64,000 nucleotides of DNA, from assembly GCA_024508355.1 (NCBI GenBank), contig JAMZEJ010000011.1:62001-126000 (forward strand). Direction: 5' to 3'. The notes beneath the pieces were generated by a model. That model was not told the origin of the DNA, made no database searches, and was given only the letters and a program-made list of their open reading frames with translations. The position numbers were made by a program, and so were the translations under genes. Positions 56,668 to 64,000 of this stretch are shown piece after piece (the first letter of the stretch is position 1; every line of letters begins with the position of its first letter). This stretch comes from Rhizosaccharibacter radicis. GTDB lineage: Bacteria > Pseudomonadota > Alphaproteobacteria > Acetobacterales > Acetobacteraceae.

Positions 56668-57135
56668 GTGCCCGACATCATCGCGGATCGGAACGGGAAG
56701 GGCCCGCGGCGGCATGCCGTGGGCGGGATCGGCGCGCTGCTTCTGGGGACGGTGGTTCTGGCGGGATGCCAGACGCCGCAGGAGCGCGTCCAGTCCAAGG
56801 AGAACAAGCTGGCGGCGGCGGGGTTCGACGCCAAGCCCGCGGATACGCCGCAGCGTCAGGCGATGCTGAACCGGCTGCCGCCGCACAAATTCGTGCAGCG
56901 CGACGTCAACGGCAAGTACGTCTACATGTACGCCGATCCGCTGGTATGCGGCTGCCTGTATGTCGGCACCCAGCACGCCTACAACACCTACAAGCAGCAG
57001 ATGTTCCAGCAACGGCTGGCGGACGAACAGCAGCTCACCGCGCAGGAATACAGCGACCCGGCCTGGAGCTTCGGCGCCTGGGGCCCGTGGGGTCCGGGCT
57101 GGGGACCCGGCTGGGGTCCCGGCTTCTACCCCTGA
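56668..57135 (+). CDS. putative lipoprotein with Trp-Gly-Pro repeats
   Basis: 155 aa from GTG with AGGAG about 8-10 nt upstream. Signal helix [13 protein letters not shown] ends in lipobox LAGC after a rather long, basic n-region. The mature part includes [20 protein letters not shown] with a C-G-C pair, and ends in a [13 protein letters not shown] repeat tail. A small envelope lipoprotein of unknown role, of a type often seen in Acetobacteraceae. Confidence 0.78.
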   Translation: MPDIIADRNGKGPRRHAVGGIGALLLGTVVLAGCQTPQERVQSKENKLAAAGFDAKPADTPQRQAMLNRLPPHKFVQRDVNGKYVYMYADPLVCGCLYVGTQHAYNTYKQQMFQQRLADEQQLTAQEYSDPAWSFGAWGPWGPGWGPGWGPGFYP

Positions 57136-57609
57136 TCTGACATGACGGCGCGGGTCGGACGGGGCGCGTGTCCGGCTCGCGATTCGCCACGAGGGACGGG
57201 GCGCCGTGGTGTCGTTGCCGGCGGAGCGTTCGGTGCGGGGCGGCCGAGGCCGGGTGACCATCGCGCCGGACGACGAGCCGGCGGCGCACGCCCTCCCGGG
57301 CCGGCGTTCCGGTGCGAGCGTTCGGCAAGTCTGGCGCGACCGTTCCGAACATCGGACGGCGGATGTTCGTGCGGGCGGCTTGAACTGCCGCCGTTGCTGA
57401 TCCACGCGAAGGTCCCGGTACGGGGTGGGGTTTGTGTCGCCGACATCTCGAGCGCCGGGTCGGCGAGCACCGAAGCGGCGGCGTGATCCGGCGGTTCCGC
57501 CGGACGCCCCCCATTGGTGACCGCGTCCCGGGCGGGGCTTCGGCATGGACATGCCAAACGAGAAGCCAGGGCAGGGATTTGTTAGGAAGGATCGGTCAAG
57601 CTGGATGAC
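57136..57609. other. 474-bp intergenic region
   Basis: No gene supported. It has a perfect 8-bp inverted repeat CGAACATC/GATGTTCG at 57346-57369 (8-bp spacer) and next to it a GC-rich hairpin near 57371-57395. Either could be a terminator of the lipoprotein gene or control of the GDSL gene. Confidence 0.45.
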
Positions 57610-58518
57610 GTGGTCCGGGACGGAGCGACACCGATTCGAGGAATAATCGTTCTGGTTCTGGCGGCCATCGTCATGCTGGGCAGGGCGCACGCGGCGGTGC
57701 CGCCCGACGGCGTCCGCTACGTGTCGATGGGAAGCTCCTACGCCGCCGGGCCGGGCGTCGGTCTTCCCGACCCGGGCAGCGGGGGCTGCCAGCGCTCCTG
57801 GTCGAACTTCGCGAGGCTGGTCGCCGCCAGCAACAGGCTCGATCTGGTCGATGTCGCCTGCTCGGGCGCCACCACCCGCAACATCCTCGAGGAAGGCCAG
57901 CACGGCTTCGCCCCGCAGATCGAGGCGGTCACGCCCGGCACCAGGCTCGTGACCATCCTGATCGGCGGCAACGATGTCGCCTACATCCCCAACCTGCTCG
58001 CGCTGTCCTGCCTCGACGGCGGCGGCACCGATTGCGGTCCGGTGGTGTCCGACGCGGAGGTCGACCGGCGGTTCGCCCTGCTGCCGGACGCGTTGCGCGC
58101 GGTGATCGGTGCGGTCCGCGCGCGGGCTCCTGGCGCGCAGATCGTGCTGGTCGGCTATCTGCCGTCCGTTCCCGCCACCGGTGCCGGCATCTGCGCCGCG
58201 GTGCCGCTCAGTCTCGCCGATGCCGCGCGCATCCGCTCGGTAGCGGAACGGCTGGCCCGGGTGATCGGGGGCGTCGCCGATGCCGCCGGTGTGCCGGTGG
58301 TGCGCGCCTCGCTGATCGGCACCGGGCACGATGCCTGTTCGATCCGGCCCTTCGTCGCCGGCGCCCATCCGCCACGCCATCCGGGATGGGCGGCGCCCGT
58401 CGCCTACCACCCGGATCAGGCCGGCATGAACGCCGTCGCCCGGGCGCTCGACCACATCCTGACGGAGCCGGGGGAGATGCAGCCGGACGCCGCGCATGGT
58501 CTCGATGTTTCGCGATAA
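57610..58518 (+). CDS. secreted SGNH/GDSL hydrolase
   Basis: 302 aa. A signal-type helix (GIIVLVLAAIVMLGRAHA) precedes the esterase fold: YVSMGSSYAAGPG with the nucleophile Ser in a GSS version of GDS, CSGATT, then the oxyanion Asn in LIGGNDVAYI, and a C-terminal YHPDQAGMNAVA with the catalytic His. Resembles extracellular lipases/esterases of the SEST type. GTG start with a poor ribosome site, so the start is uncertain. Its end overlaps the GH5 gene by 23 nt, implying joint expression. Confidence 0.85.
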   Translation: MVRDGATPIRGIIVLVLAAIVMLGRAHAAVPPDGVRYVSMGSSYAAGPGVGLPDPGSGGCQRSWSNFARLVAASNRLDLVDVACSGATTRNILEEGQHGFAPQIEAVTPGTRLVTILIGGNDVAYIPNLLALSCLDGGGTDCGPVVSDAEVDRRFALLPDALRAVIGAVRARAPGAQIVLVGYLPSVPATGAGICAAVPLSLADAARIRSVAERLARVIGGVADAAGVPVVRASLIGTGHDACSIRPFVAGAHPPRHPGWAAPVAYHPDQAGMNAVARALDHILTEPGEMQPDAAHGLDVSR

Positions 58519-59857
58519 CTCCCCCGACGCCGGGGCGCATCGGGGCGGGCGGTCCGAGATTGCCGGGGAATGGTCCCGATGGGTGGCGCTCGGCGTGATG
58601 GCGCGCCGGCGATGGCCGCGGCCGCCGTGCGCGGTAGCGGTCGCCACCTTTCTGGCGCTCTGGGCTGGGTTTCCCCGCGGGGCCGGGGCCGCGACAAGCG
58701 GATTGCTTCGGACCCAGGGGGCCGCGATCGTCGATGCGGGAGGCCACGCGTTCCTGCCGCGCGGGGTCAATCTCGGCGGCTGGTTCGTGATGGAGCCGTT
58801 CATGTCGCCGATGGACGCGTCTCATCGTCTTCGCGACAGCTTCTCGGTCATGCGCGTGCTGCAGGATCGCTTCGGACGGCAAGAGCAGCGGCGCCTGATG
58901 GCGTCCTACCAGCGCGCCTGGATCAGCGACGACGACATCGCCGCCATCGCGGACGCGGGCTTCAACATCGTGCGCATCCCGCTGTGGTGGGGACAGTTCC
59001 TCGATCTGGACGATCCTTCGCCGTCCGGATGGCGATCCGACGCGTTCGAGATCCTCGATCGCATCGTCGAGTCCTGCGGACGGCGCGGGGTGCGAGTGGT
59101 GTTCGACATGCACGGCGCGATTGGCGGACAGAGCGACAATCCCGACACCGGGCAGGCAGGCATGAACCGCTTTTGGAGCGATCCGGCGGCGCAATCCAAA
59201 ACCGCGTGGCTCTGGTCGCGGATCGCCGCCCACTACCGGGGCAACCCCGCGATCGCCGGCTACGATCTGCTGAACGAGCCGGCGCCGCCCCCCGGCATCC
59301 CGGCGCGACAGGCTGTGCTGGCCGTCTATGACCGCTTCTACCGGTCGGTGCGCGCTGCCGATCCCGACCATATCGTGTTCATCGAGGACACGTTCGGCTC
59401 CTGGAGTCTCGACATGCTTCCCGACCCGCGATCGCGCGGGTGGACCGACGTGGTGTACGAGGACCACGTGTACCCGTGGCCGCGGAACCGGGGCGATCAT
59501 TCGCCATCGGAGTATGCCGGCGTGCTCGCGCAGCGGGTGGTGGCCGACATGTCCCGGCATGCCGCCTGGGACGTGCCGGTCTATGTGGGTGAGTTCAATG
59601 CGCTCTCCACCGATCCCGGCCCCTGGCGGGCGATGGTCGATCGTTTCCAGGGGGCGGGCCTTGGCTGGTCGGTATGGAGTTGGAAATCGGTCAACGGCGC
59701 GCCGCTGAACTTCTGGGGCTTCCTGGACCCGCGACGGTGGCCGGCCCGCCCCGACCCGAGAACCGACGATGCGTCCACGATCGCGCGCGACTGGGCCGGA
59801 TGGACCACGGCAGCGGCGTTCACGCGCAACCCGGCCATGATGATCGGTGATCGCTGA
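58496..59857 (+). CDS. glycoside hydrolase family 5 enzyme
   Basis: 453 aa. (beta/alpha)8 GH5 with acid/base Glu in GYDLLNEPAPP and nucleophile Glu in VPVYVGEFNALS; also LPRGVNLGGWFVMEPFM and VVFDMHGAIGG. Likely an endoglucanase or exo-1,3-glucanase-type enzyme. A signal peptide begins at MARRRWPRPPCA, so 58598 may be the real start; the frame from 58496 adds 34 polar residues. Overlap with the GDSL gene suggests a two-gene unit acting on an acylated glucan (inference). Confidence 0.87.
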   Translation: MVSMFRDNSPDAGAHRGGRSEIAGEWSRWVALGVMARRRWPRPPCAVAVATFLALWAGFPRGAGAATSGLLRTQGAAIVDAGGHAFLPRGVNLGGWFVMEPFMSPMDASHRLRDSFSVMRVLQDRFGRQEQRRLMASYQRAWISDDDIAAIADAGFNIVRIPLWWGQFLDLDDPSPSGWRSDAFEILDRIVESCGRRGVRVVFDMHGAIGGQSDNPDTGQAGMNRFWSDPAAQSKTAWLWSRIAAHYRGNPAIAGYDLLNEPAPPPGIPARQAVLAVYDRFYRSVRAADPDHIVFIEDTFGSWSLDMLPDPRSRGWTDVVYEDHVYPWPRNRGDHSPSEYAGVLAQRVVADMSRHAAWDVPVYVGEFNALSTDPGPWRAMVDRFQGAGLGWSVWSWKSVNGAPLNFWGFLDPRRWPARPDPRTDDASTIARDWAGWTTAAAFTRNPAMMIGDR

Positions 59858-60253
59858 GGATGGTCGCCGGCCGTTGCGCCGTGCCGGATCTCTTTGTGGA
59901 GCGTCTTCCCGAGGAGGGTGGCGTTTGGCCGAAAAGAAGCGAGCGTTCTGCCGGTGCGGGCGATCCTGAACGCTCCGCTCATGTCGCGTGCCGCCTCGTT
60001 GGTGCGCTACGGTTGCGCTTGCGGGTATCATCGACGGCGCTCCGACCGGGCTCGTGCCGGCACTTGCGGCGGCCGGGACGACGGCGAGGGTGGTGGCGGC
60101 GCTCGCGTTCTCTCGGGGCGCGAAGCCATCTAGGATGGGGACGTCCGTGGGGCGAGGGCCCGAACCGGCCCGTCCGGGAGGACTGATGAGGAACGATTCC
60201 GCTTGAAAAGAGAATGAGAACCATTCTCATATCGGCGGTATCGGGATGGGGAG
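59858..60253. other. 396-bp intergenic region holding a Fur box
   Basis: No gene supported; open frames give Arg-rich products. The right end carries the Fur-type operator listed separately. Confidence 0.5.
60210..60229. promoter_or_regulatory. Fur box
   Basis: GAGAATGAGAACCATTCTCA contains two overlapping inverted repeats (GAGAATG/CATTCTC and TGAGAA/TTCTCA), very close to the Fur consensus of GATAATGATAATCATTATC. It stands 30 bp before the start of the next gene and is an AT-rich island. Repression by Fur in iron-replete cells is the likely role. Confidence 0.75.
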
Positions 60254-60259
60254 ATGGCG

Positions 60260-60760
60260 ATGGCTCGGCTGGGTGCTGAACAGGAGGACGGGCAGGACTC
60301 GCCGAACGACGGGCTGACGTGGCGGCAGCGGGGACCGGCCATCGTGCGGCGGCGTCGGATGGAAGCCCTGAGCGAACCGGAGCGCTTCGCCGTGCGGCTG
60401 ATGCGCACGGCGCTGGGCGATGCCGCACCCGACCCGGCGATGCCGGCGGTGCGGCTGGCGCGGCCCGACGATCCGCTGGTGACGCGCGACGAGCGCGGGC
60501 TGCTGCACGCGGTGGCGGCCGCGCAGCGCCGCGACGACGCGGTGATGGACAACTACCTCGTCAGGATGGCGCCCGGCGGCGCGGCGCGGGCGCGTCTTGC
60601 CGACGCGGTGCGCGCCCTCGCGGGTCTGCTGGCGGCATCCGGCCGGGTGGTGGCGAGCCCGCAGATCATGTGCTGGTCCCTTCCGGCAGCCGCGCTGACG
60701 GTGGCCCGGCTGCACGGTCACGACACCAGCATGATCCCGATCGCCTGGCCGCCGCGCTGA
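60260..60760 (+). CDS. uncharacterised protein under a Fur box
   Basis: 166 aa. The ATG at 60260 is preferred to 60254 because GGGGAG then lies 6 nt upstream. No signal peptide or membrane helix. It is Ala/Arg-rich and mostly helical, with ALSEPERFAVRLMRTALGD, LLHAVAAAQRRDDAVMDNYL and one Cys in QIMCWSLPAAA. I recognise no family. The Fur box makes a role in iron use or oxidative stress likely. A nitroreductase follows 72 nt later, perhaps co-transcribed. Confidence 0.75.
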   Translation: MARLGAEQEDGQDSPNDGLTWRQRGPAIVRRRRMEALSEPERFAVRLMRTALGDAAPDPAMPAVRLARPDDPLVTRDERGLLHAVAAAQRRDDAVMDNYLVRMAPGGAARARLADAVRALAGLLAASGRVVASPQIMCWSLPAAALTVARLHGHDTSMIPIAWPPR

Positions 60761-60832
60761 GAAAACCCGCCGTGCCGGCCGAGCCCGGCCCGGTTGATCG
60801 CCATCGTTTCCGCTGATGAGGAGTGTCGCGCG

Positions 60833-61423
60833 ATGTCGCCGACGCAGTTCCTGCTCGACCGTTCCTCCACCAACGATCTCCGCGAGCCGGCGCCCGAGGG
60901 CGAGGTGCTGCGCCGCATCCTGGAAGCAGGGTTGCGGGCGCCCGATCATGGCCGTCTGCTGCCGTGGCGCTATGTGCTGATCCGCGGGGAAGCCCGGGAA
61001 AAGCTGGCGGACCTGTTCGAGGCCGCGACCCTGGCCCGCGACCCTGAAGCGCCCGCGGCCTTCATCGAGAAGCAGCGCAACAAGGCGCTGCGGCCGCCCT
61101 TGCTCGTCGCCGTCGGCGCCCGCATCCGGCCCGATCACAAGATCCCCGAGCTGGAACAGCTGCTCACCGTGGGCGCGGGAGCGATGAATGTGCTGAACGC
61201 GATCCATGCCGAGGGCTTCGGCGCCATCTGGATCACCGGCGCCAACGGCTACGATCCGCTGGTCGCCGAGGCGCTCGGCTTCCGGGAACCGGACCGGCTG
61301 CTCGGGTTCCTGTTCGTCGGCACGCCTCGCCTGGCCGACCGTCCGGCCCCCCGCCGCCCCACGGTCGAGGACCATGCCGCGGAATGGACCGGCGAGCCGG
61401 TGCGGTGGCGCGACGCGGGCTGA
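60833..61423 (+). CDS. nitroreductase-family FMN protein
   Basis: 196 aa. FMN-binding nitroreductase fold: FLLDRSSTNDLREPAP, LRAPDHGRLLPWRYVLIRG, QLLTVGAGAMNVLNAI, LGFLFVGTP. The APDHGRLLPWR motif is that of the small YdjA-type family. Uses NAD(P)H to reduce nitro compounds or quinones; natural substrate unknown. Start MSPTQFLLD has AGGAG 9 nt upstream. May be in the Fur-controlled unit; convergent with a GH43 gene. Confidence 0.9.
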   Translation: MSPTQFLLDRSSTNDLREPAPEGEVLRRILEAGLRAPDHGRLLPWRYVLIRGEAREKLADLFEAATLARDPEAPAAFIEKQRNKALRPPLLVAVGARIRPDHKIPELEQLLTVGAGAMNVLNAIHAEGFGAIWITGANGYDPLVAEALGFREPDRLLGFLFVGTPRLADRPAPRRPTVEDHAAEWTGEPVRWRDAG

Positions 61424-61495
61424 GCACGAATGGCCTGAGCAGGGGCGGCCTGAGCACGGGCGAAACGATCGAATGGCCCCGCCCGGGTCAGTCGC

Positions 61496-62632
61496 TCACA
61501 ACTGGTCTAGCGTCCAGCTCTCGTGCCAGCGCAGCACCGGCTGGTCGTTCTCCCACGCGATCGGCAGCCAGACATAGCGCCCATCGATCGCGTTCTTCGG
61601 CTGCCAGCGATCGGCCATGAAGATGGCGCGCGGATGGCCGTCGCGCCCCGGCGGCAGCGACAGCACGAAGCTGCTCTGGCCGCCGAAGGTGGTGGCGACC
61701 TGCTCGGGCGTGCCGCGCACCGGGTTGCCGAGCGCCCGCCACGGCCCGAAGACCCGTTCCGCGACATAAAGGCGCGCCGGGTTAGGATCCCATCCGGTGG
61801 TGCCGGACGCGAACAGCCAGTATCGGCCGCGGGCCTTGAAGATCGCCGGCGCTTCGTTGCGGCCCTCCGGCAGGATGCGCGCATAGCGTCCGTCATGGCC
61901 GAGCCAGTCGGGACGCAGCACCGCCGCATCGAGCGTGCGATTGTCCTCCGACGAGAACAGGTGGTACGCGGTGCCGTCGTCGTCCACGAACAATGTCATG
62001 TCGCGCGACATCTGGCCGCCGGCGAGATCGCGCGCGACGATGGAGCCGGGCCGGCGGTCCGCGTCCGACATGCCCACCGGCCAGCGGCCGGGATCGACGC
62101 GCCCCGTCCCCAGGAAACGGTACGGGCCGGCGGGGCTGTGCGACACGGCGACACCCGCGCGGGCGGCACTGTAGTCCTGCCCGCGCAGTTCCAGGTGGAA
62201 CCACATCACGAACATCCCCGTGCGGGGATTGCGGATCACCTTGGGCCGCTCGATCACGCAGTCGTCGGCGATCAGGCTCGTGGGGTCGGACGATACCGCG
62301 AGCGCGATGCCCTCGTCGCGCCAGTTGTAGAGATCGCGCGAGCTGTAGCAGTGCACGCCGACATGGGCGCGGTTGCCCGCTTCCCCCGCGATCTTGTGCT
62401 CGCCGAACCACCAGTATCGGCCGCCATGATGCAGCACGCCGCCGCCATGGGCGTTGATGGGCACGCCGCGGTCGTCGGGCCAGATCGCGCCGGGATGGAA
62501 CGCGTCGAGTTTCGGGAAGGCGGCCGAAGCAGCGCCGAGCGCCCCGCGCCAGCATGCCGTGCTTCCCGCCGCCCCCATCATCAGGAGGGTGTGCCTCCGC
62601 CTCGTCCCGAGCAAAGCTTCCCCGCGCCCCAT
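61496..62632 (-). CDS. glycoside hydrolase family 43-type enzyme
   Basis: 378 aa. Five-bladed beta-propeller of the GH43 type (beta-galactosidase-like subfamily): HGGGVLHHGGRYWWFGEHK, SRDLYNWRDEGIAL, CVIERPKVIRNPRTGMFVMW with the transition-state Glu, ILPEGRNEAPAIFKARGRYW with the acid Glu. Signal sequence RRRHTLLMMGAAGST resembles a Tat signal. Exported to act on arabinan or galactan side chains (inference). With GH5 and GDSL nearby, it makes a small polysaccharide-degrading neighbourhood. Confidence 0.88.
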   Translation of the reverse strand: MGRGEALLGTRRRHTLLMMGAAGSTACWRGALGAASAAFPKLDAFHPGAIWPDDRGVPINAHGGGVLHHGGRYWWFGEHKIAGEAGNRAHVGVHCYSSRDLYNWRDEGIALAVSSDPTSLIADDCVIERPKVIRNPRTGMFVMWFHLELRGQDYSAARAGVAVSHSPAGPYRFLGTGRVDPGRWPVGMSDADRRPGSIVARDLAGGQMSRDMTLFVDDDGTAYHLFSSEDNRTLDAAVLRPDWLGHDGRYARILPEGRNEAPAIFKARGRYWLFASGTTGWDPNPARLYVAERVFGPWRALGNPVRGTPEQVATTFGGQSSFVLSLPPGRDGHPRAIFMADRWQPKNAIDGRYVWLPIAWENDQPVLRWHESWTLDQL

Positions 62633-62660
62633 GTTCCGGCGCGCATCTGTAGAACCGATC

Positions 62661-62693
62661 GGCGTGGGGATGAAGCCGAGGCCTCCCCACGCC
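62661..62693 (-). terminator. terminator hairpin
   Basis: Perfect 10-bp stem GGCGTGGGGA/TCCCCACGCC with a 13-nt loop, just after the lipoprotein gene on the minus strand and before the GH43 gene. Confidence 0.6.
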
Positions 62694-62710
62694 GGGCCGG
62701 ATGTCGTCGT

Positions 62711-63052
62711 CTACTGCACGAGCTGCCAGGCGCCGTTGACCTTCTTGAAGGCGAGTTGGGCGGTGTTGGTGCCCTTCTTGGTCACGGCGGTGACCGCGCA
62801 GCTGTAGACGCCGTTGTCCTTGGCGGTGCAGTCGGCGTCGCGGATGTCCAGGTCGGCGGGATCGTACGGACCGCTGAACAGCCCCAGCGTGTTGTTGGAG
62901 GTTTCCTGGTTGGCGCGCTGCATGCGGTCCTGGATCACCTGCTTGATGTCGCTCTTGGTGGGCGCGCCGGCATTGTCGCAGGCGGCCACCGCCAGCAGCG
63001 GCAGAGAAGCGAGCAGGGTCCTGACGAGGCGGTTCTGGCGGGCGGTGATCAC
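62711..63052 (-). CDS. small putative lipoprotein
   Basis: 113 aa from GTG with AGGAG 10 nt upstream. Signal RLVRTLLASLPLLAVAAC has lipobox AVAAC. The mature part starts DNAGAPTKSDIKQVIQDRMQ and ends VNGAWQLVQ, with two more Cys (DADCTAKD and YSCAVT), likely a disulfide. The end QLAFKKVNGAWQLVQ resembles small NTF2-like or lumazine-type exported proteins. Function unknown. Confidence 0.75.
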   Translation of the reverse strand: MITARQNRLVRTLLASLPLLAVAACDNAGAPTKSDIKQVIQDRMQRANQETSNNTLGLFSGPYDPADLDIRDADCTAKDNGVYSCAVTAVTKKGTNTAQLAFKKVNGAWQLVQ

Positions 63053-63274
63053 GGAAACGGAACTCCTGCGGTCGAAACGGGGGACGGCCCTGAGGCGGTC
63101 CCGGATGCGAAACGATTGGAAGCGCCGCCGGTTTGCCGACGCCGCGGCCCGTCGGCGATACGCCGGCCTGATCAGCGAAACGCCAGTCATTTCGGCGAAT
63201 CGTCGGCGTTCGGCGGCTGGAACGCCGACTGTGGCGCCGCCACCATCCGCGCGACACCGGGAGGGGGACGAGCC

Positions 63275-64000
63275 GTGCGCCATATCGCCATCGTGGGAGC
63301 GGGAAAGATCGGCGGCATGATCGCCGAGCTGCTGGCCGCATCGGGCTCGTTCGAGGTGACGGTGGTGGATCGCGACGCGGGCCAGCTCGACCGTCTGCGC
63401 ACCAGCCATCCCGTGCGCCGGCATCATCTTTCGAGCACGGACGCCGCCGGGTTCGTCGACGCATTGCGCGGCAGCGACGCGGTGCTGAACGCGGCGCCGT
63501 TCTCGCTCACCACCCGCATTGCCGACGCCGCCGCGGCGACGGGCGCGCACTATCTCGATCTCACCGAGGATGTGGCCAGCACCCGTCACGTGCGGGCGCT
63601 GAGCGAAACGGCGGCGGGTGCCTTCATTCCCCAATGCGGCCTCGCACCGGGCTTCATCACCATCGCCGCGCACGATCTCGCGCGGCGCTTCGACGAGCTG
63701 CACGACGTGAGGCTGCGCGTGGGTGCGCTGCCGCAGTTCCCGTCCAACGCGCTGGGCTACAACCTCACCTGGAGCACCGACGGCGTCATCAACGAATACT
63801 GCGAGCCGTGCGAAGCGATCGTGGACGGCGTGCTGCGCCACACCACGCCGCTGGAAGAGTGCGAGCAGTTCGTGCTCGACGGCGTCGCGTACGAAGCCTT
63901 CAACACGTCCGGGGGCCTCGGCAGCCTGTGCGACACGTTGCGCGGCGAGGTGCGCACGCTGAACTACCGCACCATCCGCTATCCCGGTCATGCGGCGGCG
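63275..64000 (+). CDS. saccharopine dehydrogenase-like protein, 3' end outside window
   Basis: Open to the last base: 242 codons seen of a protein usually about 370-400 aa. GTG start with GGAGGGGG upstream. Rossmann motif IAIVGAGKIGGMIAELLA, then DAVLNAAPFSLTTRIADAAA, YLDLTEDVASTRHVRAL, and QCGLAPGFITIAAHDLARRF, the substrate loop of the saccharopine dehydrogenase family. Lysine metabolism or carboxynorspermidine-type synthesis are possible roles. Divergent from the lipoprotein across 222 bp. Confidence 0.88.
   Translation, partial: MRHIAIVGAGKIGGMIAELLAASGSFEVTVVDRDAGQLDRLRTSHPVRRHHLSSTDAAGFVDALRGSDAVLNAAPFSLTTRIADAAAATGAHYLDLTEDVASTRHVRALSETAAGAFIPQCGLAPGFITIAAHDLARRFDELHDVRLRVGALPQFPSNALGYNLTWSTDGVINEYCEPCEAIVDGVLRHTTPLEECEQFVLDGVAYEAFNTSGGLGSLCDTLRGEVRTLNYRTIRYPGHAAA

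Overview
The window is GC-rich, gene-dense DNA (roughly 70% GC by eye) with about 50 protein genes. I saw no rRNA, tRNA, CRISPR array, transposase or phage gene. Gene content and order suggest an alphaproteobacterium, most likely of the Rhodospirillales/Acetobacteraceae type. Supporting signs are the DUF1491 and DUF2628 proteins, a his cluster in the order hisB-DUF2628-hisH-hisA-hisF-hisE-HIT, a dihydroorotase-like gene of the degenerate alphaproteobacterial type next to pyrB, the plsY-dprA-topA-rnr block, and many TonB receptors and secreted lipoproteins. The family assignment is inference.

Layout. 1-3.9 kb: end of an RND efflux permease followed by its periplasmic adaptor. 4-5.8 kb: two exported proteins of unknown role. 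6-9.5 kb: a cysteine/sulfur locus (cysI, an Rrf2 regulator, cysK). 9.6-16.5 kb: cell envelope genes (OmpA-type porin, large TonB receptor, TPR-sulfotransferase, small lipoprotein). 17-34.5 kb: a long leftward housekeeping region (gltX, pyrB, pyrC-like, then plsY, dprA, topA, rnr, an S41 protease and DUF1491) interrupted by a siderophore-type TonB receptor. 34.7-41.6 kb: comEC, nth, a membrane protein with a decayed HD-GYP domain, and an MsbA-like ABC exporter. 41.8-51.3 kb: accessory metabolism and regulators (orphan sugar-binding protein, Gfo/Idh and 2-hydroxyacid dehydrogenases, a GlxA-like regulator with an HD hydrolase, a LysR regulator with two short-chain dehydrogenases, an AraC regulator, a DUF4410-like lipoprotein). 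51.3-56.6 kb: the his operon. 56.7-64 kb: a lipoprotein, a GDSL hydrolase overlapping a GH5 enzyme, a probable Fur-controlled unknown gene with a nitroreductase, a GH43 enzyme, a lipoprotein and the start of a saccharopine-dehydrogenase-like gene cut by the window end.

The most unusual points are these. A GNAT acetyltransferase reads in frame, without a stop, into hisA, which also has its own TTG start and strong ribosome binding site. HisE carries a 130-residue lysine-rich N-terminal extension. Two unassigned ORFs fill the gltX-pyrB and pyrB-pyrC gaps, and the second is joined by 4-nt ATGA overlaps at both ends. The PyrC-like protein and the HD-GYP-like protein have both lost catalytic residues. 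Several near-perfect palindromes lie just upstream of transport and iron-related genes.
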